A DNA stretch of 64,000 nucleotides, taken from Ahaetulla prasina. Lineage: Eukaryota > Chordata > Lepidosauria > Squamata > Colubridae. The position numbers and the translations under genes are program-made. Positions within the stretch are counted from its first letter, which is position 1; the number at the start of each line of letters is the position of its first letter. This document shows, in pieces, positions 55,001 through 63,998 of this stretch. Location: positions 32,819,020-32,883,019 of the forward strand of contig NC_080546.1 of assembly GCF_028640845.1 (NCBI RefSeq), written 5' to 3'. Under the pieces are notes generated by a model that saw nothing but the letters and a program-made list of their open reading frames with translations, did no database searches and was not told the origin of the DNA.

Positions 55001-55575
55001 CGCTGCCGCCTAAGTCTCCTCCTAGAGAGGACGAGGGGGGTCCTTGGTCCCGCATCCATATAGATTTTGCGGGGCCGTACCAGGGGCAAGTATTCTTAGT
55101 GGTCGTCGATGCTTTCTCGAAGTGGGTAGAAATCGCACTAATGCATTCCACCACTTCAGAAGCCATCATTAGAACTTTGCGACGGTTGTTTGTAACCCAT
55201 GGGTTGCCCTACTTTGTGGTCTTGGACAACGGGCCACAGCTAACGTCCGCCCAGTTTGAGTCGTTCTTAGCTGGCCTAGGAATACGCCATGCTCTCATTT
55301 CCCCGTTTCATCCGGCCAGTAATGGCCGGGCAGAACGAGCAGTCCGGTCAGTGAAAGAGGCATTGGCCAGGTCGGGCCTAGGGGGCTGGCAGGAGAGGTT
55401 GGATGAGTACCTCCTGGGGCAGCATTCCACGCCGTGCCCACTTACGAATAAGAGCCCAGCAGAGTTACTCATGGGCAGGCGTTTGAGGACCACACTTGAT
55501 AGATTGCACCCCCAATACTCACCTAGTCAGCCATTGGACTCCATGGGGGCAAACAGGAGATTTGATTTGGGGAGG
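55000..55575 (+). pseudogene. Pol: integrase catalytic core
   Basis: Another frame carries the DDE core: HIDFAGPYQGQVFLVVVDAF (first Asp), VVLDNGPQLTS (second Asp) and NGRAERAVRSVKEAL (Glu). By count 35 residues separate the second Asp and the Glu, the classic D35E spacing, so the active site itself is intact. It would join element DNA to the target. The frame shifts at about 55568-55577. Confidence 0.87.
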
Positions 55576-56030
55576 CCGTGTATGCCCGGAATTACAGCGG
55601 CCACCCCCTATGGTTCCCAGGAAAGATCGTGGGAATCACCGGCCCGTGCTCATACAGGGTCGAGTTGGATGAGGGTAGAGAGTGGCGCAGACATTGTGAC
55701 CAGCTCAGGGCCCGGCGTCAGGTCGGGGACTGGCAGCTGCCAGAGTGGGGCACTCAGGAAGAGCCAGGAGGTAGCCCAACCCAATCATCCCGGGCAGAGG
55801 AGCTAAGCTCCAAGGGAATAAGACGCCCAGCCCCTGTACCTGATAACCGAGAGGAAGCCCTGTCTGCTCTGCCGGTGGAGGGGCTAGGGGTCCCTGGGCC
55901 GGAGAAGTCCCCCACAGAAGAGGCTGAGGAGTTGGGCCAGCCAGTGACCATGGCTACAACGGAGCCACGAAGGTCCAGCCGAATCAAGCGGCGCCCAGCG
56001 TATCTCCAGGATTACGATTGCGCAAGCTAG
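55575..56030 (+). pseudogene. Pol: integrase C-terminal domain
   Basis: YARNYSGHPLWFPGKIVGI and ITGPCSYRVELDEG form a GPY/F-type module, as found at the C-terminus of many Gypsy integrases, where it may influence target choice. A Pro/Glu/Ser-rich tail follows and ends at a TAG (56028-56030), two bases before the end of which the polypurine tract begins. No chromodomain is evident. Confidence 0.8.
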
Positions 56031-56041
56031 GGGGAAAGAAG
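56029..56041 (+). promoter_or_regulatory. Polypurine tract
   Basis: AGGGGGAAAGAAG directly abuts the 3' LTR: the primer for plus-strand DNA synthesis. Confidence 0.9.
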
Positions 56042-56255
56042 TGTTATGTCCTGCACCGGCAGTGGCGGCCCCTAGTGGTGGAGATGGTTTCTTGTTCTGT
56101 TCTGATTGGCTCCCGCTTTGACAGCCGAGTATAAAAGGGCTGTCAAAGCAGGCACGCTGTTCTTGTGTTGTTGCTGGTCTCTGTGAGTTAAAAATAAACG
56201 TTATGTGTGAACATCTGTGGAGCCTCAATTATTACGGAACCCACAGAATTTAATA
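56042..56255 (+). repeat. 3' LTR
   Basis: Same 214-bp length as the 5' LTR, TGTTATGTCC to AGAATTTAATA. TATAAAAG at 56130-56137, AATAAA at 56193-56198 (polyadenylation of the element RNA). Confidence 0.95.
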
Positions 56256-56312
56256 CCATTGTAACTTTTAATTGTAACTAAACAAACTGTTGTAAATGGA
56301 GGACCACGTGTA

Positions 56313-57665
56313 ATGGCAGGCATGTTGTAGGCATATATATATATATATATATTCTACTTTCTCTTCCCTGTGTTGCAAGTGTGAGAAGCAATGCATTCTT
56401 GAAAGAACGTTAGATTTAAAATTTCCTATATTTGAAACAAAAACTTATGCAAATATGTTGTGTCAAAAGTACATTGACACAGCATGATGTCAAGAGCAAT
56501 AAGGAAGCACATTGTAAAGTTCCCTACAGGAAAGATTTTGTGCAGGGTTGCCAAGTAACTTATCCTTGATATATTGCTCATATTCTGACTTTCAAAATCC
56601 AAGGTACTGAATAGTTTAAAATAGCTTTGGTCCTGCTGGATGCAGAGATTCAGCATTCTTCCATATACAGTAATTGAAATAAATTAATTGTTATATTCGA
56701 TCATCATAAAAAAACAGTGTAGATAAATGATAAATAAAAATGCACTTCATCCTTGTTAATATTGTATGAAATCTTTAATATTTAAGTTCTGTCATAATTG
56801 TACTGTCTTGCCATTTCTTATATTTAGATTTGTTCCTTTACATAATTTTTAAACTGCATTTAGGCCAATAAGATAACTGAGGTCCATTTTCTTTCCAGTA
56901 ACTAAATAAATTAACACTACTTTCGATGAGTAAATTAATTAGTTTCTGTTCACTGGTTGCATATCATTTAATGTAGAAAACTAATGAACATTAATTTGAT
57001 AATTTGGTGGTATATTATTTTTAATAATGGATCATATCTCAAGAACTGAATAGTTATAGAAGAAATATTTTGTGTTCCTTTTTCTTCACTGTTGCAATTG
57101 ATCCAATTAAAAACATCATTAATTGGAGTAGTTATCCTTTTCAGGTCAAAGAGCTTGGCTGGTTTAAAAAAGAAAAGAAAATTCCTGGAACTGCTGATCA
57201 AAAGTAGAACTTTAGTGATATAGAAAAATGACTGTGTTCAAGTGAATTCCACCCTTTCCTATAGTATCCTAAGAAACTCACACTGAAGTTCTCACAGAAC
57301 CTAAAGTTCTGGAGGACACCATTCGAAAAATTGTAGAGAAGCAAAATTGACCTTGGTGGAGGTATGTGGAGAGTGCTAGCAAATTGTGAGCTGGATCTGC
57401 AAAATAAGAAAGCATGAGAAAGAAACTTAAAATTGCCCTTCCTTGAATCTCTTTGGTATAAAAGGGAAAGAAAAGAATATGTCATCAGGCTTTCATGAGC
57501 CTGATTATTATTGTGGCCTATATCAATATAATAAGGTTCTAATATTTTGTGTCTGTTTCCTGAATTGGTCTATCTTGAGGAGCTGGCATAAGCCATAGTA
57601 TGGAAGATTATTATAAACACTATGAATTAGGTATAAGGGCTGGTAGTTTTAATTGATAAATTAAA
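56313..57665. other. Unassigned AT-rich DNA with (AT)n
   Basis: (AT)n microsatellite at about 56333-56353. The minus frames at 56426-57485 have no domain. Confidence 0.45.
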
Positions 57666-57667
57666 TA

Positions 57668-58079
57668 CAAGTAGTCCTTTACCTATGACCACATTTGGAA
57701 TTGAAACTTGTGGTACTAAGCAATGCAGTTGTTAAGTGAGTTGCACCCAATTTTACAGCCATTTTTTAATCATGGTTGTTAAGCAAATTACTACAGCAGT
57801 TAAGTGAATCAGGTAGTCATTGAGAAAATTTGGCTTCTCTCATTGACTTTACCTGTTGAAACCGCTCTGAGAAGATTGAAAATGACGATCTCATGACTTC
57901 GATGTGCTGCAACCATCATAAATACTTGTTGGTTGCCAAAGACCCAAATCTTGATCACATGACTACACAGACACTGCAAAAGTTGTTAAGTACAAGGACT
58001 GGTTATAAGTCACATTTTTTAGTACAGTTGTAATTCTGAAAAGTGGTTGAATGAATGGTTGTAAGTCAAGGACTAACGG
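57668..58079 (+). mobile_element. Tc1/mariner-type MITE copy
   Basis: CAAGTAGTCCTTTACCTATG start after TA; GTAAGTCAAGGACTAACGG end before TA. Interior GTTAAGTGAATCAGG and TGGCTTCTCTCATTGACTT. 412 bp, same family as 2545. Confidence 0.8.
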
Positions 58080-58447
58080 TAAAATCATGAGCAATAATGA
58101 TAATGAAGGAGCTAAATCTGAGAGCATGGAAACCAATAGTTCTGAGGATAAACAGAACCAATACAATAACACTGAATGGATCATTCTTGATTTCAAGGCT
58201 GGTAAGAGAATGGCTAAAGTTTATTGACCTAAAAATTCAGGGCTAAAATTTAAACCTTTACCCCAGTTTATATATAAAGATTGATTTCTGTGCTGTTCGG
58301 TTGTCATATCTTCTGTGCATATGTGGCTTCTGTCTTGTCTGCAGTAAACTTGGCTAGCATGTTATGCCTGTTCCGCTATAAGCAAATTCGTGAATATGAT
58401 GTCAAACATCTGGAGAGACGAGATTAATGTCATCCATTTTCAACTTC
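58080..58447. other. Unassigned DNA
   Basis: Nothing recognised. Confidence 0.45.
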
Positions 58448-58945
58448 AACCAGTATAGAGCTGGAAGGAATCTTGGAAGTCTTCTAGTCCAACCCCAAGC
58501 AGGAGATCCTATACCATTTCAGATAAGCGACTGTCCAGTTTCTTCTTAAAAACCTCCAATGATGAAGCATCCTCAACTTTGCTGTCAAGCTATTCCATTG
58601 ATTAATTGTCCTCATTGTTAGGAAGTTTTTCCTTAATTCCAGGTTGGTTCTCTCCTTGATTAGTTTCCATCCATTGTTTCTTGTCCTGCCCTCTGGTGCT
58701 TTGGAAAATAAGTTGACCCCCTCCTCTTTGTGGCAACCTCTCCAATACTGGAATACTGCTATTATGTCCCACCTAGTCCTTCTTTTCTCTAAACTAGCCA
58801 AACCCAAATCCTACAACCGTTCTTCATGTTTTAGTCTCCAGGCCTTTAATCGTCCTAAAACATATGAAGAACAATTGCAGGATTTGGGTTTGGCTAGTCT
58901 AGAGAAAAGAAGAACTGGGGGGAGATGATAGCAGTATTCTTCTAA
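58448..58945 (-). mobile_element. CR1-type LINE fragment with inverted 5' part
   Basis: The main part (58448-58850) is CR1 in reverse: GAGCTGGAAGGAATCTTGG, TCTAGTCCAACCCC, CTCTCCTTGATTAGTTTCC and GGAATACTGCTATTATGTCCC. From 58861 the same region returns in forward orientation (GAAGAACAATTGCAGGATTTGG, GGCTAGTCTAGAGAAAAGAAG, GATGATAGCAGTATTC). This makes arms of about 80 bp (58746-58832 and 58861-58940) around a 28-bp spacer. Confidence 0.8.
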
Positions 58946-59517
58946 TTTTTTGACAAGGCAGAAAACAAATTTGGAACATGTTCTTAGTATACCATAGTAA
59001 AATGATCTTCATTTTCTTTTCTTATGGAAGCATACAATCTGGGACCTGTGCAACAAAATGTTATGATCACCGTGTATTGCTAATACTAATAGTATTGTTT
59101 TTAATGGTGTCTTTATTAACAGAGAAATTTCCAACTGATTAAGAAATTGATTTTCTTTGTTAGATGAATTTGTATTAAAGGTGCTCCTTGCTTATTGCAT
59201 TGGGGATTTGCCTAATGATGGCAACCAGGGATGCTGGAATTGCTATTGTTTGTGTGACATCACATCTTACAACTGTATTGCTTAGTGGCAGAGTTTCCAG
59301 TTGCCATCAGTAAATGAGACTTCTGTATCTGACTGCTTAAAAGCATCTGAAATCCTGGATCTGAATGGCCACATGCTTTTCCAATGTCCCACTACCTTAC
59401 TGTGTGTGAAAGTATTTAATTATTGAATAGTAGCTTGGAAAATTCCTAACTTTGGAGTGCTCTGCCAAAATGTATTAATATATTACTAAGTGCAGTTGCG
59501 CTATCTAAAACAACATA
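58946..59517. other. Unassigned DNA
   Basis: Nothing recognised. Confidence 0.45.
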
Positions 59518-59522
59518 TCCAT

Positions 59523-59866
59523 TGTCGGGGAACTGTGTAGTGGTGTCCAAATGGAGTCAGAGACGCTGGCAAGAACTTGGGGTTTTATATAAATAAATAT
59601 ATTTACAGTAAATAAGAGAGGAAAACAGGAGCTTAGTCAGGTAAATCAATACTGTATGAACATTTTTGGGTAAATCACAGAGAGCACACACAGCACCCAG
59701 AGGAAAAAATAAGGAAACTTCCCCTTTTTACTCACAACAACCAATCACAGCTCAGGTTGCCTCATGTAGTGGCCAGCTGTCTTTAACCAATTACCTATAA
59801 CTCTATGTTCTTACTCATTGTCCGACATTTCATTACTCCAGCTATTAAACTTTAAATATCTTAACA
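59523..59866 (-). mobile_element. Solo LTR with 5-bp target duplication, minus strand
   Basis: Plus-strand ends are TGTCGGGGAACTG and ATATCTTAACA, i.e. TG...CA on either strand. TCCAT flanks both sides perfectly (59518-59522 and 59867-59871). 344 bp. Orientation is judged from the GTTCCCCGACA end, typical of a 3' LTR end, and from AATAAA-like sequence; it is less certain than the boundaries. Distinct from the other LTR families here. Confidence 0.82.
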
Positions 59867-59871
59867 TCCAT

Positions 59872-61331
59872 GTGTTATTTATTATAATCTGCATGCATCA
59901 CTGTTTTAAAAGCTGGACTTGGATACTAACATTCTTGCAAATAATATTACCGCTAATCTTTGACAAACAAAATCTGGAAAAATATTTTAAATGCCTAATA
60001 CCAGTTTCATATTTTGAGTCTTTTTTCCTAACTTTTTCCTAATAACTCCTCCTCATGTATGTAGCACCAAGTTGTGAGACTAAGAAAGCTATCAGACTTC
60101 ACTTTCAATGATTAATAATCCTGTTTAAACTAGAATAAAATGCTTCTTTAAAAAAAATAAGAACCTTTTTTTATAGCAGTACTTATCAGTCTTTGTTTTA
60201 AAAAAATTGCTATCATTTTGGGATGATGTTTTAAGCAGTAAATTATGCAAGTCTAGCTAAACTATTTCCTGTTTAAACAAAGAAAGAAAGGGGGGGAAAT
60301 GGAATAACATTCACTTCCTGAATGACAGCATTCCAATTCTGAGATTGGCTACAGTATAACTGCCAACCAGAAGCCTCCTTAGAGGGATGATTTCGAATGC
60401 TGTTTACATGCTTTGTGATTTCTCTTTCTCATTCCTGGTGTTGTACCACTTGAAAAATGTCTTGATTCGTTCTGCTGGACAGCTGTATGAATGACCATAA
60501 AAGTTTACTTTCTGCACAGGATAGCAACATGAAGGGAAAGGACTGTATGCTCCTGTGTAATTTCAGGTATGATAATTACCAGGTTGTGAAGAGAGAAAAG
60601 GACATGTTTCCGTATGGAAAGCTTTTTTTCTTTTAAACTAATTTTATTAAGGCTTACAAATAGATTAAAAATACTAAGAAAAATATAATAAAAAAAAAGA
60701 ATAGAAAAGGAAAGTAGAAGACTAAAAATAAAACAGAAAAAAAAGGAAATATATAAAAGATGACTTCTTAAGATTGTATCTTGAACGTTGACTTTGTTTT
60801 TCAAATGTAGTTTTAGTGCTAATTATTTATGTTGCCATGCATCGGTTGCTAGGAATAGACGGTAGTAAATACTCTTGCTTGCAAAATAGAAAAATAAAGT
60901 ACAAATTAAAAACTACTGCCAGTTTGAGAAAATAGCGGTACAAGAAATGATACAGGCGAGACTATTCCGTTTATCAAGCATTATGTTAAAATGTAAAAAA
61001 TTGTATTAAAAGTATTTTAACTTAGTTTGGCAGCTTATAAAATGGAATGAAACCTTTATATGGTTCCAGATATTGTAACTTAAAATACTGTTTTGGAAAA
61101 ATCTTTATATATGGAAAATGGACTATATAATTATTTATATTGCAGTTATAAAGTTATAAAGCAATACATAGTTTACATATGCTATAAAAAGTAAAAAGAA
61201 AGTTAAACAGAATTTGTGGGAGGTTAATGAAAATACGAGTAATAAGATTTAGCAGAGCAGAATACTGTGCAAGTCTTTAGTAATATTATTTTGTTTTTAT
61301 ATTTGAAGAGCTATATTTGTAAATTTCCTGT
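59872..61331. other. Unassigned AT-rich DNA
   Basis: A/T-rich with poly-A runs at 60640-60760 that could be an old LINE tail in reverse. No firm boundary. Confidence 0.4.
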
Positions 61332-61525
61332 GAGAGCCAGTTTGGTGTGGTGGTTAAGGCATCAGGCTGGAAACAGGGAAACAGAAAGCCAGCTGAGTTA
61401 CCTTGGGCCAATAATTTTCTCCCAGCTGTAGGAAGGACGCAATGGTACTTTTGAAAAATCTTGCCAAGAAAATTGCTGAAACTTGTTCAGGAAATCTCCA
61501 AAAATTGGACAGGATTTGGTGTAAG
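61332..61525 (+). mobile_element. tRNA-derived SINE with a different body
   Basis: Head GAGCCAGTTTGGTGTGGTGG and AAGGCATCAGGCTGGAAAC are Sauria-like, but the body (GAAAAATCTTGCCAAGAAAA, CTGAAACTTGTTCAGG) follows another SINE plan. Diverged copy. Confidence 0.5.
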
Positions 61526-62260
61526 AAAAAAAATTCTGTGGAAAAAAAAAATAGCATAGAATATTTTGCAGAGGAAATGATCTGTCTTGGGGAACTGTTT
61601 ATATTTTGGTTATATATACAATCGACTCATTGTATTTTTAAAACCCCAAAGCGTTTTCTAATATAGTATGATTTATAATTATAACTAATGTTCAAGTCAT
61701 CTTGCCCAGTCTTCAATCTATCATCCAGTCTTATTAAAAGACAATCTTCACCCAGTCTTGTTAAAAAGAAAATCAGTCTAGTAATAACACTTCTCTGGAA
61801 AAAGAACACAGAAAGGCTTAGATGCCTGCAATTGTAGAAGATCATGGAGAAAGGCATAATAGAAATATAGTGTGTATTTACATAAACTATTGCTATCACT
61901 GAATGTTTCTCCCATCCTTTCCTAGAATCTGCCAGCTGTGATTCATGAAATGATTCTTAGGCGCTGACTAATTCTGTGGTTTTCTTTTCCACTCCTCTCC
62001 TACATTCTTTGGAAAACTGTTGGGTTTTTAAAAGAGGACAGCATCTGTTAAACATAAAAAACAAACTTAACAAGCATAAAGAAAATTGTATTTCTCAATG
62101 ATATGCTTAAATATTCTCTGCAGATGTTTTTATTTCTTTCAGGCAAAGTATCCCCTATAAAGTAAAACCTAGCTTTTAAAAATATCATTTTAAAAAGGTC
62201 ATATCTGTAGGATAGTGAACTAAATTAACATATTTTGTGGATGTGTTTTTTTTATTCTAG
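61526..62260. other. Unassigned DNA, probable intron
   Basis: No feature recognised. The last 20 bases form a T-rich tract leading to an acceptor. Confidence 0.45.
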
Positions 62261-62300
62261 ATCGTTCAGAAAGAAATAAACCAGACCACCGTTCATCAGG
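62261..62300 (+). CDS. Candidate 40-nt internal exon
   Basis: A polypyrimidine tract ending TTTTTATTCTAG precedes it and GTGAGA follows, so both splice sites look sound. In the phase left by the exon at 39190-39280 it reads DRSERNKPDHRSSG plus two bases, with no stop. In the other two phases it contains stops or would not join. A short basic, polar linker is plausible for a disordered N-terminal region. I do not recognise the protein. 40-nt exons occur by chance in long introns, so this is a hypothesis. Confidence 0.38.
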
Positions 62301-63375
62301 GTGAGATTGTTTTTCTGTTTCTGTTCTGTTTATATTCTTTCTACATTGTACTAAAAAGAATTAAGAAACTGTAATTGAATGAAAATATTAAAAACATTAA
62401 TTTTGCATTTTAGATTTGTTCTGATAATTAAAGTGTATAAAGGATCATGTTGAGTCCTTTCAAATTTTAAAATTGGGTAAACATTTTATTGACTTCATAT
62501 GTATTCTCTTTCTGTTTCTTGCATTTATAGTATCTTTTATGTAGGACTGAAAAACAAAAAAGTGCTCTAAAATATGCATGGCTTTAATAATTATGACAAG
62601 TGGAAAGAATTCTAGTTTTTTGTAATAGTGTTCTGTATGCCATTAAAGGGCAAATATGCCCTTTAGCCCAGAAAATTCCTGTATCCTTGACTCAGTACAT
62701 TTTATAAACTATGATTAAAAATAATTAATACTATATCATAATCTGTGAATGTAGCCACTGAAAGATGTAGGGACATTAAAACTTAAAATGTCTAGAATGT
62801 ATTATTTGTAGCATTTATTTTTTGTGTAATTAAACATCCACATGTCCTTGTAGAATAGAATAGTTTATTAATTGATTAGTCTTATGTTCTTATCTATAAA
62901 ATTTAAAAAAAATGCACAATCTTATTCTGGGATAAAATAATTAAAAGGAAATATAGTGATAAAACACATATGTGGTAATACAAGGATTGCAGATCTTTGT
63001 AGTTAAATGCATATCTCTCGTGTGAGATGATTTGTCTTTTTTATGTCTACAACTTTACAGAACATTAGTCTCTACTGCATCTTATCAATGATAATCTCAA
63101 AGATTATAAGCAATTTAAGATACCTCTTGAAGATATTAGCACCCAGTCAGTAAATGTAAACAGTTCATAAATAAGGAAGGCAGAGATATGGTTCACTTGA
63201 AAATTGTTACAGTAAAAATTGGGTGATGGCAAATTGTATTTCATAAATTGATATTTCTATTTATTGATAAGTGTGCTTACCCATGGATATCACTAATCAA
63301 TTAATCGGTAAATGGAAAATTTTACTTTTTTATAATTATAAAGAAACATGAAAGGGGTATAATCTGATTTGATTG
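62301..63375. other. Unassigned AT-rich DNA
   Basis: Nothing recognised. Confidence 0.45.
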
Positions 63376-63387
63376 CTGAGATGGGAA

Positions 63388-63420
63388 CGTTGGCTTACCT
63401 GAACGTCCCTTCTTGGAGAG
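63388..63420 (+). repeat. Terminal inverted repeat arm (left)
   Basis: CGTTGGCTTACCTGAACGTC and onward to 63420 is the reverse complement of 63637-63669 with one mismatch (GAACG against GAGCG). Confidence 0.88.
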
Positions 63421-63444
63421 GGGAAAACGGCCGTCAGGAATGGG
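63420..63444 (+). repeat. 25-bp direct repeat, first copy
   Basis: GGGGAAAACGGCCGTCAGGA and five more bases recur identically at 63684-63708 in the same orientation, although the neighbouring arms are inverted. Confidence 0.92.
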
Positions 63445-63636
63445 TAATCTCTTCTCGTTGCTGATTGGACCGAGTCTTTTAAATTGTAGTTTGTGGTCCC
63501 CGCCTCCTCCTATTTCCCTCCAGCTTTTTCGGCGAGGATTGAACTGTAGGCCGGCATGGCTTGCTGAAATGATAGAGAATTAGTGCCCTCCGCCCTGACC
63601 CTCGAATAGACAGACGCCAGGTTGACGGCCGCTTTC

Positions 63637-63669
63637 CTCTCCAAGAAGGGACGCTCAGGTAAGCCAACG
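63637..63669 (-). repeat. Internal inverted repeat arm (right)
   Basis: CTCTCCAAGAAGGGACGCTC to AGCCAACG, partner of 63388-63420. Beyond the arms, weaker CTGAGA/TCTCAG complementarity continues. Confidence 0.88.
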
Positions 63670-63683
63670 CCCTTCTCTCAGTC

Positions 63684-63708
63684 GGGGAAAACGGCCGTCA
63701 GGAATGGG
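63684..63708 (+). repeat. 25-bp direct repeat, second copy
   Basis: Exact second copy of 63420-63444, just downstream of the right inverted arm. Confidence 0.92.
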
Positions 63709-63755
63709 ATATACCAAAGCCCCCATGTCCTACCGGGAGGGTTGATGGCGGCTTG

Positions 63756-63998
63756 TCATTGCTGGGAAAACACCGTCTGCAGAACCCGTCTGCCAAATGC
63801 AGCGTCAGCCGAGGCGGAGGAGTCCACCCGATAGTGTCGAATGAACGGAGAAGGGGTGGACCACGCCGCTCTGCAGATCTCCTCGATGGAGGCTTGCGCA
63901 CCCCAAGCAGCCGAAGATGCTGCACTTCTGGTAGAGTGTGCTGTAATCTTTCGCGGAACCGGTAGAGATTGGCTTTCATAAGCTGTGGCAATTGCGGC
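63756..63998 (-). CDS. Tyrosine recombinase of DIRS-type element, C-terminus
   Basis: On the minus strand 80 codons are open from the window edge to a TGA at 63756-63758. No ATG is present because the frame enters from outside the window. Conserved residues of tyrosine recombinases are visible: TAHSTRSAASSAAW holds the H-x-x-R pair, and FIRHYRVD holds the nucleophilic Tyr. ASIEEICRAAWSTPSPF lies between them, as in DIRS recombinases I remember. In the DIRS life cycle this enzyme integrates a circular DNA intermediate without a target duplication. No stop occurs in the visible part, so this copy could be fairly intact. Another recombinase-bearing element (Ngaro, PAT, Crypton) is possible; DIRS fits best with the repeats. 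Confidence 0.75.
   Translation of the reverse strand, partial: AAIATAYESQSLPVPRKITAHSTRSAASSAAWGAQASIEEICRAAWSTPSPFIRHYRVDSSASADAAFGRRVLQTVFSQQ

Larger units (their letters stand above)
51630..56255 (+). mobile_element. Ty3/Gypsy LTR retrotransposon, full length, defective
   Basis: A 4626-bp element with two 214-bp LTRs, flanked by a perfect 5-bp duplication CCATT (51625-51629 and 56256-56260). The order is 5' LTR, primer-binding site, gag, protease, reverse transcriptase, RNase H, integrase, polypurine tract, 3' LTR. Integrase after RT/RNase H is diagnostic of the Ty3/Gypsy group. There is no envelope-like frame: the integrase C-terminus ends just before the polypurine tract. The LTRs differ at three positions by eye, suggesting a recent insertion, yet the pol frame has five shifts. 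Confidence 0.95.
50645..56310 (+). mobile_element. Tc1/mariner-type MITE hosting two later insertions
   Basis: Left terminus CAGGTGGTCTTCAGCTTAC at 50645 and right terminus TAAATGGAGGACCACGTG ending at 56310, each next to TA (50643-50644 and 56311-56312). The interior continues correctly across both inserts: GGCTTCCCCAT before the first resumes as ATAGACTTTGCTTGTCAG, and TTTTTTCAGTGCCATT before the second resumes as CCATTGTAACTTTTAATTG. Subtracting the 640-bp hAT element with its 8-bp duplication and the 4626-bp retrotransposon with its 5-bp duplication leaves 387 bp, the family length. Confidence 0.92.

Noticed and set aside
55884..56228. 114-codon minus frame resembling 51619-51816
   Set aside because: The two match because both are antisense to the two LTR copies.
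51630..56255. Endogenous retrovirus with envelope
   Set aside because: No envelope-like frame exists between integrase and the polypurine tract; protein features are Ty3/Gypsy.
62520..62545. Second exon candidate after TTTGCATTTATAG
   Set aside because: Acceptor-like sequence, but the following frame closes quickly and no donor is nearby.
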